Shown here: positions 7,903 to 17,458 of the stretch, piece after piece
Layout of the letters: each line of letters starts with the position of its first letter
Position numbering within the stretch: position 1 is the first letter of the stretch
DNA from: Aggregatibacter actinomycetemcomitans
GTDB taxonomy: Bacteria; Pseudomonadota; Gammaproteobacteria; Enterobacterales; Pasteurellaceae
Assembly: GCA_017160915.1 (NCBI GenBank)
Contig: JACAWG010000010.1
Coordinates: forward strand, 16,165-80,164
Length of the DNA: 64,000 nt
Direction of reading: 5' to 3'
Notes under the pieces: model-generated
Told to the model about the DNA's origin: nothing
Database searches by the model: none
What the model saw: the letters and a program-made list of their open reading frames with translations, nothing else
Made by a program: the position numbers and the translations under genes

Positions 7903-8431
7903 ACGTCCTCAGTTTCTTTTTATCGCTATTGCCAATCTGTTCATCATCGGCGTCTTTTTTTATTCCACTGCCCTTGCCGATTGGCTTTTAAGTAGCTACA
8001 ACATCCTGCTGGTTTATCTCTCCTTTGAACTCAGCACGACACTTTGTCAGCAGGCGTTACAACAAGCCGCTCAAGACAACATTTTTTTCGTGCCCAATCG
8101 GGTGTACCGTAATGTGAAAATCCTGTTTTTGCTTTGTTATGTAGTCTCACAAATCAGCCTTCAACCAAGCGTAAGCGGTTTTTGGGCTATTGCGGTCGGT
8201 TTGTTATTTATGGCGGATTTGCGGGAATTTCACTATCGGGAACTGCTCAAATTGCCAGTGATGTTATTTTATGCGCTCCAGGCATTTGGTGGCATCACCT
8301 ATTTATGGCTCGGCTATTTACAACTTAGCGCACAAGCGCCCAATGCTGCCTTGTACGCGCTTTTTCTGCTTTTCAGCCTCCCGTTAAGCCTGTTTTATTT
8401 GTCCAATTTACGCACAACAAATCCCTATTAA
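7895..8431 (+). CDS. Unknown membrane protein, fourth gene of importer operon
   Basis: A 178-residue protein with about five or six hydrophobic segments and short loops. No catalytic motif is evident; the central loop contains DNIFFVPNRVYRN and a segment RVYRNVKIL preceding the second hydrophobic pair. It overlaps the ATPase gene by eight bases, implying translational coupling and a role with the importer, perhaps as an accessory membrane component. Not a known subunit of NitT/TauT systems. I do not recognise a family. Confidence 0.6.
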   Translation: MIKRPQFLFIAIANLFIIGVFFYSTALADWLLSSYNILLVYLSFELSTTLCQQALQQAAQDNIFFVPNRVYRNVKILFLLCYVVSQISLQPSVSGFWAIAVGLLFMADLREFHYRELLKLPVMLFYALQAFGGITYLWLGYLQLSAQAPNAALYALFLLFSLPLSLFYLSNLRTTNPY

Positions 8432-8490
8432 AAATAGGGCAATTTTTACGCAAACAGTTTTCAAAAACTTGAACCCGCCAAAAATTTACA

Positions 8491-8509
8491 TAAAATGCTT
8501 CTCATTTCT
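8491..8509 (-). promoter_or_regulatory. Second Fur-like box
   Basis: Read on the minus strand the core AATGAGAAGCATT matches the Fur core AATGATAATCATT at 11 of 13 positions (12 of 19 over the full box). It lies 35 bases before the membrane-protein gene at 8544. The element is palindromic so orientation is not meaningful. By-eye call, weaker than the box at 5405. Confidence 0.4.
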
Positions 8510-8543
8510 ATTTTAATAACCATAAATAAAGACCCAAATTCTT

Positions 8544-9284
8544 ATGTTTAAAACCCTAAGCAAACTGATTTCATCTTCTATTTCAATGGCATTTTTAGTG
8601 GTGTTAGGCTGGTCAACGGCTTACGCCTATGGTTGGGGACAATCTTATTTTTACGGCTTCCCGTGGTGGTATGTGGATGTAGGCACAGGCAATGTGGCGC
8701 GCAGTTTCGGCTATGTAATCTGGGTCAGTATCATTCTTCTCGGCACTTATTTAATCGGCTTATTCGGGCTAAAAAAAGCCAAACCTTATATGACGGACGC
8801 TTGCCTCAGCCTGCTAAGAACCTATATTTTATGCACCGTTTTCTTTATCCCCGGCGTCATCGGCTATATTTTAACGGTGGGAAAAATCAGTTATCTTTTT
8901 ATATTCACTTACATCCTCACCACCTTTATTTTCACCCTGCTATTTAAAAATTACATCCGCCGCCATATCAGCACCCTTTCCATCGACGCCGTAGTGAAAT
9001 TTCTTTATCGAAATAAAAGTTATGTGATGCTATCCACTTACTGCTATTTTGTGATCTGCGCCTTTATCGTCGGCTACTGCCGCCCGCATTTCAAAACGGT
9101 ATTTGATTCCTTGGAAATTGAAGGCAAAGCCTATTACGTTTTAGCCAAATACAGCGACACCTTCATCTTAGCCAAAAGCGTTCACGCCACGAACGGAAAC
9201 TTTTATCTCTACAAAATCGACCCCAGCTCCCTATGCCACGTCCAAGTGGTCAACCTGGAAAACATACCCAAGCAACCTGAATAA
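8544..9284 (+). CDS. Unknown membrane protein with C-terminal soluble domain
   Basis: A 246-residue protein. The first ~185 residues contain four to five hydrophobic segments (around residues 12-30, 55-75, 90-112, 115-133 and 160-180). The last ~60 residues are hydrophilic and likely a small beta-rich domain (YYVLAKYSDTFILA...), probably in the periplasm. The early YFYGFPWWYVDVGTGN stretch is aromatic-rich. No known motif is recognised. It starts about 110 bases after the importer operon, with its own Fur-like box, and ends at a strong uptake-signal terminator shared with the convergent gene at 9370. Function unknown. Confidence 0.65.
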   Translation: MFKTLSKLISSSISMAFLVVLGWSTAYAYGWGQSYFYGFPWWYVDVGTGNVARSFGYVIWVSIILLGTYLIGLFGLKKAKPYMTDACLSLLRTYILCTVFFIPGVIGYILTVGKISYLFIFTYILTTFIFTLLFKNYIRRHISTLSIDAVVKFLYRNKSYVMLSTYCYFVICAFIVGYCRPHFKTVFDSLEIEGKAYYVLAKYSDTFILAKSVHATNGNFYLYKIDPSSLCHVQVVNLENIPKQPE

Positions 9285-9297
9285 ACATCTGTTTTTT

Positions 9298-9354
9298 TGA
9301 CCGCACTTTTATTGAATGGAATCGAAAACATTCTGTCCTCCAAAAGTGCGGTCA
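9298..9354. terminator. Uptake-signal inverted pair between convergent genes
   Basis: Thirteen-base arms 9298-9310 and 9342-9354 are perfect inverted copies containing the uptake signal, separated by 31 bases and followed by T residues on the right. Sits between the convergent genes ending at 9284 and 9370. Confidence 0.7.
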
Positions 9355-9369
9355 TTTTTTCAAGTGTTT

Positions 9370-10269
9370 TTACTTCGGCTTATTTAAGCCGTCCACTTTG
9401 ATGTCTTTTCCTTTTGAGGCGATGAAGGCTTTGGTTTCTTTCATCATGGCTTGTACGCGCGGATCGGTCCATTTGACGATTTGATTTTTATCATCGCGTT
9501 TGTCCGACCAAATAATGACGCCGTCCATGTGCTTATGGCTGATTTCCAACATACTGCGCCACGTTTTAGCATCGATAAATTTCTTAAAATGCGGGCTTTT
9601 GGAGGCGGAATAATATTGCGGCCAGAGGTAGCCGATAACCGGTTTGTTAGGAAAACGTTGACGGATTTCTTTTACGGTAATCTGCACATCGCGCTCCCAG
9701 TTTTTCACGTCCGGATCCGCGATGTAAACCACGGGATTTAAATAGTCGCAAGTGGCGGTTGCCAGGTGGCGGCGTTTGCTGAATTCGCGCCATTTGGCTA
9801 ACACGGCGTCGTAAGATTCCGTCGGGCGGAAAAAACGAATAACGCTTAAATTTTCCATGGGCAAGCCATAGTTACAACTAAACGCGCGTGGGTTTTCCTG
9901 CTTAAAGATTTTGTACATTTGCCCGAAATCCGTCGCCAGTTGATCCGGCGTTAATAATTGTCCGTCCTTGTTACTGAACCAGGATTCAATGTCGGTGGAA
10001 ATCATGCGGTAGCCTTCGGTGTGCGATTTTCGCGCCAGTTCGCGGATGCGTTGAAGGTTTAACACGCCGTGTTTACGTTTGCCGGCGGGGTCAGGTTTGA
10101 CCAGTTCGGATTCGTACACCAGAAAAACTTTAGATAATTTTTCGGCAGTCAAATCAGGCTTGCCTACATAATCCATGTGATCATAAATGATGAAATCTTT
10201 TGCTGTCGTGATGTTTGCAGTTAAAACAAGTGCTACCGCCATTAAGCCTCGCAGGGCGGATTTCTGCAT
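9370..10269 (-). CDS. Secreted protein of unknown function, possibly glycoside-hydrolase-like
   Basis: A 299-residue protein with a Sec signal peptide (hydrophobic core in residues 8-20, cleavage after TTA near residue 23). The mature part has a pattern compatible with a TIM-barrel glycosidase-like fold: alternating strands and helices, the acidic strand end STDIESW, then CDYLNPVVYIADP, PVIGYLWPQYY and a terminal GVIIWSDKRDD. These acidic strand ends are where catalytic residues sit in clan-type hydrolases, but no specific family could be assigned from sequence alone. It lies between the Fur-linked genes and rmlB and is read toward the former. Periplasmic or secreted; substrate unknown. Confidence 0.6.
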   Translation of the reverse strand: MQKSALRGLMAVALVLTANITTAKDFIIYDHMDYVGKPDLTAEKLSKVFLVYESELVKPDPAGKRKHGVLNLQRIRELARKSHTEGYRMISTDIESWFSNKDGQLLTPDQLATDFGQMYKIFKQENPRAFSCNYGLPMENLSVIRFFRPTESYDAVLAKWREFSKRRHLATATCDYLNPVVYIADPDVKNWERDVQITVKEIRQRFPNKPVIGYLWPQYYSASKSPHFKKFIDAKTWRSMLEISHKHMDGVIIWSDKRDDKNQIVKWTDPRVQAMMKETKAFIASKGKDIKVDGLNKPK

Positions 10270-10324
10270 AGTTACTCCCTCCGTATATCGGATTAATCAT
10301 ATTTTGCTTTCCAAAAGTGCGGTG

Positions 10325-10355
10325 AAAAAAACCAACGTTTTTTAGGCGTTGGTTT
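10325..10355 (-). terminator. Intrinsic terminator after rmlB
   Basis: Arms around 10329-10337 and 10347-10355 pair, and the A run to the left gives a U run on the minus strand. It terminates the rmlB transcript about 70 bases past its stop; an uptake signal at 10315-10323 overlaps its far side. Confidence 0.75.
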
Positions 10356-10423
10356 GAACAAAAATAGTGCTGAAAACAAGGGAAATCATTTTGTTATTGA
10401 TTTGTTAATTTCAGAACACGTTT

Positions 10424-11452
10424 TTATGACCGCACTTTATCCGAGCAGTTCCGATTATTTATGTACCATTGCACGGTTTTTCGCATTCCGGAGGAGAAAT
10501 TTTCTTGTGGCTGCCAGCCTAATTCTTGTCGAATCTTTGTGGCATCAAGGGCATAGCGGCGATCGTGACCGGGACGATCGGTGACGTGAACAATTAAATC
10601 GGCATAATGCGTTACGTTCATCGGTTTATTCGGCACCAATTCTTCCAAGAGATCACAAATGGCGTGAATCACAGCCAAATTCGTTTTTTCGCAATGACTG
10701 CTGATATTGTAGCTTTCGCCTACGTTGCCTTTCATAAGCACCAAATACAAGGCGCGAACATGGTCTTCCACATAAAGCCAATCACGAATCTGCTGTCCGT
10801 TGCCATAGACCGGTAGCGGCTTGCCATTCAGTGCATTGGAGATCATGAGCGGGATCAGTTTTTCGGGGTATTGGTATGGACCGTAATTATTGGCGCAATT
10901 GGTGATGATTGTCGGCAAGTCATAGGTGCGCTGCCAGGCGCGAACTAAATGATCGGCAGAGGCTTTTGACGCGGAATACGGGCTACTTGGCGCATACGCG
11001 GCGTCTTCCTTCGATAAGGTGTGATTTTCCGCCACATCGCCATATACTTCGTCGGTAGAAATATGTAAAAAACGGAATCTCGCTTTTTTCTCGGCTGTCA
11101 ATTTTTCGTAATAATTACGGGCAGCTTCCAGCAAAGTGTAAGTGCCGATAATATTGGTTTGCATAAACGCGGCGGGAGCGTCAATCGACCGATCCACATG
11201 GCTTTCCGCCGCCAAATGAATGACGGCATCAGGACGATATTGCCCCAATAGATGCGCCATCATTTGCCCATCGCAAATATCCGCCTGTTCAAACTGATAA
11301 CGCGGATGGGTTTCCACGGCGTGCAAGGCACATAAATTGCCGGCGTAAGTGAGCTTGTCAACATTAATGATATTGTGGTCAGTATATTGAATCAGCCATC
11401 GAATCAATGCCGAACCGATAAAACCGGCACCGCCGGTAATGAGAATTTGCAT
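10424..11452 (-). CDS. rmlB: dTDP-glucose 4,6-dehydratase
   Basis: Converts dTDP-glucose to dTDP-4-keto-6-deoxyglucose, the branch point to dTDP-rhamnose and other deoxysugars. The 342-residue product has the NAD-binding GGAGFIG, the STDEVYGD motif carrying the active-site Thr-Asp-Glu, and the Y-x3-K pair in YSASK. It is somewhat shorter than usual, and its last residues (SDKVRS) are encoded by an uptake signal that abuts the stop codon. No rmlA, rmlC or rmlD is present in the window, so the pathway must be completed elsewhere. In H. influenzae an rmlB homologue also sits beside a wbaP-type gene in a glycan locus. Confidence 0.92.
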   Translation of the reverse strand: MQILITGGAGFIGSALIRWLIQYTDHNIINVDKLTYAGNLCALHAVETHPRYQFEQADICDGQMMAHLLGQYRPDAVIHLAAESHVDRSIDAPAAFMQTNIIGTYTLLEAARNYYEKLTAEKKARFRFLHISTDEVYGDVAENHTLSKEDAAYAPSSPYSASKASADHLVRAWQRTYDLPTIITNCANNYGPYQYPEKLIPLMISNALNGKPLPVYGNGQQIRDWLYVEDHVRALYLVLMKGNVGESYNISSHCEKTNLAVIHAICDLLEELVPNKPMNVTHYADLIVHVTDRPGHDRRYALDATKIRQELGWQPQENFSSGMRKTVQWYINNRNCSDKVRS

Positions 11453-11476
11453 AGATTAGTTATTGTTATAGAAGGA

Positions 11477-12271
11477 TTAATTCGCTTTCACCTGATTAAT
11501 CGTGTCGCTCTCCCAGCCCACATATTCACCGGAAAATTTTTCCGCCAAACGATCAAACTGTTCAACATAAGCAAAAATTTCATCCGTATCCAAAGACATT
11601 TCCTGTTCGATTTTAACAATGTAAAAACTTTCTTTGTCTTCCTCGTCAGAATCTGAAAAGGTAATAGGCGCGTTGCTGTAACTCATGGTGTTGAAAGAAA
11701 TGTCACTGAGATTGGTTTCTTCCATGAATTGATACATCAGCTGTTCATCGGCAAATTGAAAGGTATGTTCAATGAGATAGTTATCCGCCAAATTTCTGCC
11801 GTTTTGCAACAACATATCGAGAATTTCTTCCGTAACATTGAGCTTCATTTCTAATGGCGACGGCAACAAAAAGTCAAAATAAGTATCCCAATTCGGATCA
11901 TCCTGCACGCCCGTGTGATCAATATGTTCCTTGAATTGGTCAAGCACATCAAAAAGTGCGGTCGGTTCATCACAATAAAAATGCAACTGCAAATGTCCGT
12001 CACCAATGATATGCCCGGCATAAAGTACATCGGATAGTGCCGAAACCTGAATCAGAATTTTGAACAATTCCGTGATGACACGATGATGTTCATCCAAGGT
12101 TGGCATGGCACTTTCATCGGGCTCATAAGGCAAAGAAACCTGCACGACCTTATTGTATTTTTGCGGAGAAAACACCTCAAAAATATCCAAATTAACCGTG
12201 CAACTGGCGATTTTGCCGTTAATTAATGTGCGGTAATTTTGCCAATTCTGTTCGGGATTTTTCAACGGCAT
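11477..12271 (-). CDS. TIGR01619-type protein: DUF695 plus RraB-like domain
   Basis: A 264-residue soluble acidic protein. The first ~130 residues fit DUF695 (YNKVVQVSLPYEPDESAMPT...), and the C-terminal ~100 resemble the ribonuclease E inhibitor RraB fold (alternating acidic strands, LEDDWFxxx-like DISFNTMSY region). RraB in E. coli binds the C-terminal scaffold of RNase E and changes its targets; whether this fusion does so is inference. Its ATG overlaps the xthA stop by one base (TAATG), so the two are co-translated, and an uptake signal is embedded near 11955. Confidence 0.65.
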   Translation of the reverse strand: MPLKNPEQNWQNYRTLINGKIASCTVNLDIFEVFSPQKYNKVVQVSLPYEPDESAMPTLDEHHRVITELFKILIQVSALSDVLYAGHIIGDGHLQLHFYCDEPTALFDVLDQFKEHIDHTGVQDDPNWDTYFDFLLPSPLEMKLNVTEEILDMLLQNGRNLADNYLIEHTFQFADEQLMYQFMEETNLSDISFNTMSYSNAPITFSDSDEEDKESFYIVKIEQEMSLDTDEIFAYVEQFDRLAEKFSGEYVGWESDTINQVKAN

Positions 12272-13074
12272 TATTTAAACTCCGCCCAAATCGGTGCGTG
12301 ATCGGAAGGTTTGTCCATGGCGCGAATATCCAAGGCAATACCGGTATCCACACAATGTGCCACCAAGGCTTTATTTGCCAAAATGTGGTCAATACGCAAA
12401 CCACGGTTGTCGTCAAATCCTTTGGAGCGATAATCAAACCAGGAGAATTTATCATTAACCGTCGGATTCATGTGGCGGAAGGTATCTTCCAAGCCGTACG
12501 CATATAAACGCTGATACCATTCGCGCTCTTCCGGCAGGAAAGAACATTTACCGGTACGCAGCCAACGTTTACGATTTTCTTCACCGATACCGATATCTAA
12601 ATCGGAGGGGCTGATATTCATATCTCCCATGATAATGACCGGGTTTTGTGCGTTATGATCCTGCTCCAAATAACGCTGTAAATCCGCATAAAATTTTTGT
12701 TTCGCCGGAAATTTGGTCGGATGTTCACGACTTTCTCCTTGCGGGAAATAACCGTTAATGACCGTAAGCTGACCGAATTTCGTCTCCAAATCAATCATGA
12801 TGATCCGCTTTTGCGCTTCCTCATCATCTGTCGGAAAGCCTTTTCTGACGGACAACGGCGCCTGTTTACTCAATAACGCAACGCCGTAATGCCCCTTTTG
12901 CCCAAAATGATTGACGTGGTAGCCGAGATGATCCACCAAATCATAAGGAAAGACCTCATCCGCCACTTTGATTTCCTGTAATCCCAGCACATCCGGTTGA
13001 TATTTATCAATAATTTCTTCTAATTGATGTGGTCTGGCTCTTAATCCGTTTATATTAAACGACATGACTTTCAT
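12271..13074 (-). CDS. xthA: Exodeoxyribonuclease III
   Basis: A 267-residue AP endonuclease/3'-5' exonuclease of base-excision repair, the same length as E. coli XthA. Active-site signatures are visible: FNINGLRA near the N-terminus, LQEIK with the metal-binding glutamate, GDMNISPSD with the catalytic aspartate and asparagine, and SDHAP with the catalytic histidine near the C-terminus. Preceded by the terminator of the glycan operon and followed, with a one-base overlap, by the DUF695/RraB-type gene. Confidence 0.95.
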   Translation of the reverse strand: MKVMSFNINGLRARPHQLEEIIDKYQPDVLGLQEIKVADEVFPYDLVDHLGYHVNHFGQKGHYGVALLSKQAPLSVRKGFPTDDEEAQKRIIMIDLETKFGQLTVINGYFPQGESREHPTKFPAKQKFYADLQRYLEQDHNAQNPVIIMGDMNISPSDLDIGIGEENRKRWLRTGKCSFLPEEREWYQRLYAYGLEDTFRHMNPTVNDKFSWFDYRSKGFDDNRGLRIDHILANKALVAHCVDTGIALDIRAMDKPSDHAPIWAEFK

Positions 13075-13123
13075 GTTTTGTTCCTTTGTTTTGTGTTAGG
13101 ACAACATTATACTTGCAACAAAC

Positions 13124-13147
13124 AAAAAAGCAGAAGTCTATTCTGCT
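13124..13147 (-). terminator. Terminator at the end of the galactan operon
   Basis: A seven-base perfect stem (13129-13135 with 13141-13147) and an A run on the left that becomes a U run on the minus strand, 30 bases after the wbaP stop. It separates the glycan operon from xthA. Confidence 0.75.
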
Positions 13148-13179
13148 TTCCTATTCTTGAGCGATTGAAAAGTTAAACT

Positions 13180-14592
13180 TTAATAGGCTCCATTGCGTTC
13201 CAAAACAGCCTTAGGTGTTCTACACAAAATAGCAAAATCGTTCCATAGTGACCAATTTTTAACATACCAGGCATCAAAATATACTCGCGTATCATAATCC
13301 ACATTATTACGTCCGCTCACCTGCCATAATCCGGTCATTCCCGGTTTTGCCATTAAGTAGTAATCCACATCATCTTTATAGTATTTTAACTCCTGTGAAA
13401 CAATAGGTCTTGGTCCCACCAAGCTCATTTGTCCAATTAACACATTAAATAGTTGTGGCAATTCATCAAGACTAGTTTTTCGCAAAAATCGACCCAATTT
13501 CGTTATTCTGGGGTCGTTTTTAAGTTTAAAATCCTTTTCCCACTCTATTCTTGCTGCTGGACTTTTATCCAAGAATTCTTTTAATAATGCACTTGAGTTT
13601 GAACGCATAGATCTAAATTTCCAACAACGAAATTTTTTACCATTACGCCCAACTCTTTTATGTTTATAAATAATATCCCCGCCGTCTTCTATCTTTATAC
13701 CTATACAAATAATTATAAATACCGGAGAAAGTAAAACAATTAAGGATAAAGAAACCAGTATATCCATTATTCTTTTGAGTATTCTAGACGATCTTTTTGC
13801 CAGATTATTATTAATACGAAGTAACATGACTTCGTAACTAAAGATAAAAGACATATCCGTACTATATAACGGTAAGCCTCTTAGTGATGGAATTACCGAT
13901 ACCGAACGATAATGATGTCTTGCCAAGTAACGCAACCAATTATCCCGCTGAATATCTTCATTATCCTCTAAGGCAATAATAAATTGATCACTTGTCTTTA
14001 TGTTTTTTTGCCAAATATATTTTTTATTTTCGTTTATCACCGGCAGAGATAATATTCTTTTATTCTCTGTTTGTGGTCCAATGAAAAATCTTACTTTCAA
14101 TCCTAAATATTTTTCGCTTGTTAATGCCTTATACGCATCCAAAGCATTTTTACCGGTTCCAATAATTATTGTATCTTTGAGGTACCATCCCAAATTAATT
14201 AAATAATTTTTTATAATAATCCTTCCTAAAGGAACAAGCATAAGCGTTACTCCCCATATAAGGACCCATCTATACCTAGAAAAATTAATATTTGAAAATA
14301 CTACAATGGTTAGTTCTATAATAGAAAAAATAATGAGAGTGTTAAGAATTTCTCTTAATTCATACCAGAAAGGCTTTCGGTAAGTATAGTGTCTTAGTTT
14401 AATCCAAAACCATATAACACAAAGAATAGAAATAAAGAGGTGGATCAATCCACTATAAAAAATATCATATCGTGGAAATAAGAAATTTTCATTTATAATG
14501 CTAACAAACCATAATCCGATACCAAACGACAAGATCAAAAATAAGAAATCTGTAGCAGCAAGAATATATTTACATATAATTTGTTTTTTCAC
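13180..14592 (-). CDS. wbaP: Undecaprenyl-phosphate sugar-1-phosphate transferase (WbaP family)
   Basis: Starts O-antigen or capsule repeat synthesis by moving hexose-1-phosphate (galactose in the founding member) onto undecaprenyl phosphate at the inner membrane. The 470 residues comprise four N-terminal membrane segments, a central nucleotide-binding-like domain beginning DTIIIGTGKNALDAY, a fifth hydrophobic segment and the C-terminal PF02397 catalytic domain with KFRSM, DPRITKLGRFLRKTSLDELPQ and the SLVGPRP and GLWQVSGR motifs. The start is a GTG that overlaps the DUF4422 stop as GTGA. Strongly AT-rich, as are its neighbours. Substrate specificity is inferred from the family. Confidence 0.9.
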   Translation of the reverse strand: MKKQIICKYILAATDFLFLILSFGIGLWFVSIINENFLFPRYDIFYSGLIHLFISILCVIWFWIKLRHYTYRKPFWYELREILNTLIIFSIIELTIVVFSNINFSRYRWVLIWGVTLMLVPLGRIIIKNYLINLGWYLKDTIIIGTGKNALDAYKALTSEKYLGLKVRFFIGPQTENKRILSLPVINENKKYIWQKNIKTSDQFIIALEDNEDIQRDNWLRYLARHHYRSVSVIPSLRGLPLYSTDMSFIFSYEVMLLRINNNLAKRSSRILKRIMDILVSLSLIVLLSPVFIIICIGIKIEDGGDIIYKHKRVGRNGKKFRCWKFRSMRSNSSALLKEFLDKSPAARIEWEKDFKLKNDPRITKLGRFLRKTSLDELPQLFNVLIGQMSLVGPRPIVSQELKYYKDDVDYYLMAKPGMTGLWQVSGRNNVDYDTRVYFDAWYVKNWSLWNDFAILCRTPKAVLERNGAY

Positions 14593-15362
14593 TCTTTTCG
14601 CCCCATCAGTTTTCTTTTTATAAAGCTAATCCCTTTCAGAAGTATGTTTTGCCTTTCTAAAGAAACAACCCTAACTTCTTTCAATCGAACTTCATTTTTT
14701 AATAACCAAACATTAAACAAACGTTCTGCAAGGAAACCATATACCCTCTTTTGATATGGGTTGTAGTTTGAGACATCAAGAGTTGCTTCTAATTCAAACA
14801 AAATTGTAAATAGCCAATGGCAATAGCTTTCAAACAGTTCCCGTTTTATAACAAACATATTGTATAAATAGAGAGTTTTCCCCTGCATGACCCGCTCAAA
14901 AGACGTTAGGTAATCTGGGTATTTATTAGCCAAAATTTGTCCAACTGCCTTCAAATCCTCAATATAATGCGCATGTTGATAGTGAGAATACACGGTTTCA
15001 ATATAGTAATTTCTCTTACGGGGAACCAAACAATCAACATCTTTAAGCAAGATTGCCAATTCTTCAGATGAAGCAATCCTCTTGCCTTTTAGCAGCAACT
15101 CATTTCCAGCAAAATAGCGGCGATAATGAACTAAACCGACATATTCCATATCAGCAAAAAAATTATTTTTCCATGCCCAATATAAAGCCGTTAGTTCACA
15201 ATAAGACTGATTTTTATTGGAAATATTATCCTGAGTATTATCAGATAAGATATTTAAATCAATGTGAGTTAGATTTTTTCCCACATGAATGGGGACATAA
15301 TATGAAGTATTTGGAAATTCATATTTCTTATGGGTTGCAATAAGAATCTTGAGAGTACTCAT
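14589..15362 (-). CDS. DUF4422 glycosyltransferase-like protein
   Basis: A 257-residue protein matching DUF4422, found in capsular and O-antigen loci and often viewed as a galactosyl or exopolysaccharide transferase. Visible landmarks: ILIATHKKYEFP at the N-terminus, SYCELTALYWAWKN, and the conserved GLVHYRRYF. Its stop overlaps the wbaP GTG start; its start is three bases from the GT2 stop, so it is within one operon. The exact linkage made is not predictable from sequence. Confidence 0.75.
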   Translation of the reverse strand: MSTLKILIATHKKYEFPNTSYYVPIHVGKNLTHIDLNILSDNTQDNISNKNQSYCELTALYWAWKNNFFADMEYVGLVHYRRYFAGNELLLKGKRIASSEELAILLKDVDCLVPRKRNYYIETVYSHYQHAHYIEDLKAVGQILANKYPDYLTSFERVMQGKTLYLYNMFVIKRELFESYCHWLFTILFELEATLDVSNYNPYQKRVYGFLAERLFNVWLLKNEVRLKEVRVVSLERQNILLKGISFIKRKLMGRKE

Positions 15363-15365
15363 TTA

Positions 15366-16291
15366 TTATAATAGTTTTTTATGATAAACGAAGTTACCGG
15401 TAAATCCATGCCATATGGCTTTCCAACTAAAGATAAGATTAGATATACTTGGTTTAGTAAATAAAAAGAACCATGTTGTTTTTAATAAAAAACACAAAGC
15501 ATAAAATACATTTTTATGTTTCAAATAAATACCAATAGAGTTTCGACAAAAACAATATAACTTCAATCTAGAATTCGCATTATTAAATCTTAATTTACCA
15601 AAGAACATTTCAACTGACGAGGAACTACTCGCGGGATGATAAAATATAGCATTGACAACCGTAAATATTTCAGCACCCATTTTTTCCATCCTTAATGTAT
15701 ATTCTTTCTCATCTCCCCAAATAAAATAATCTTTGTAAGGAAGACCTACTTTATCAATTAATTTTCCGGAAATTAATGTCCCGTTAAATGGTAAAATTAA
15801 TTTATCAATTCGATTATTATTTTGTTGAAAAGACATTAAAGAATTATAAGAATCAAAGACTTTTAAAGAATTGGGTAACCGAAGTGAAAAGCTTAACTTT
15901 TCTTTAGTTTCAGAATCTACTACAACAGGACCAATATAACAGTTATCCGATACATAACCCAATAACTTCTCTAAGCAAAAAATACTTGGATATCCATCAT
16001 CATCCATTAACCATATATAATCATATCCTTGCTCATGGGCGAATTTAATTCCATGATAAAAACCGCCTGCACCACCTTGATTATGATCTAAATTAATTAA
16101 AGTAACATTTTGCTTATCTAAATAGGTATGTTGTTGCAAAAAATCTATTGTACCGTCTGTACTGGCATTATTGACAATGACAATATGATTCAACAAACAA
16201 CTTTGTTGCTCCAATGCCTGTAAGCATCGGAGTAACAATGTTTTTCGGTTATATGTAACGACAACAGCACAAATAGATTTTTTACTATTCA

Positions 16292-16292
<1 letters not shown>
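15366..16292 (-). CDS. Family 2 glycosyltransferase, likely galactofuranosyl-type
   Basis: A 308-residue GT-A enzyme. The N-terminus carries CAVVVTYNRKTLLLRCL, followed by VNNASTDGT and the sugar-nucleotide metal motif in LMDDDGYP. The latter, and the GGAGGFYHG segment, resemble galactofuranosyltransferases that use UDP-galactofuranose. It overlaps the glf stop by one base and lies directly downstream of glf, which makes that donor, so it probably adds galactofuranose to the galactan. Cytoplasmic, membrane-associated. Confidence 0.8.
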
Positions 16293-17458
<1,166 letters not shown>

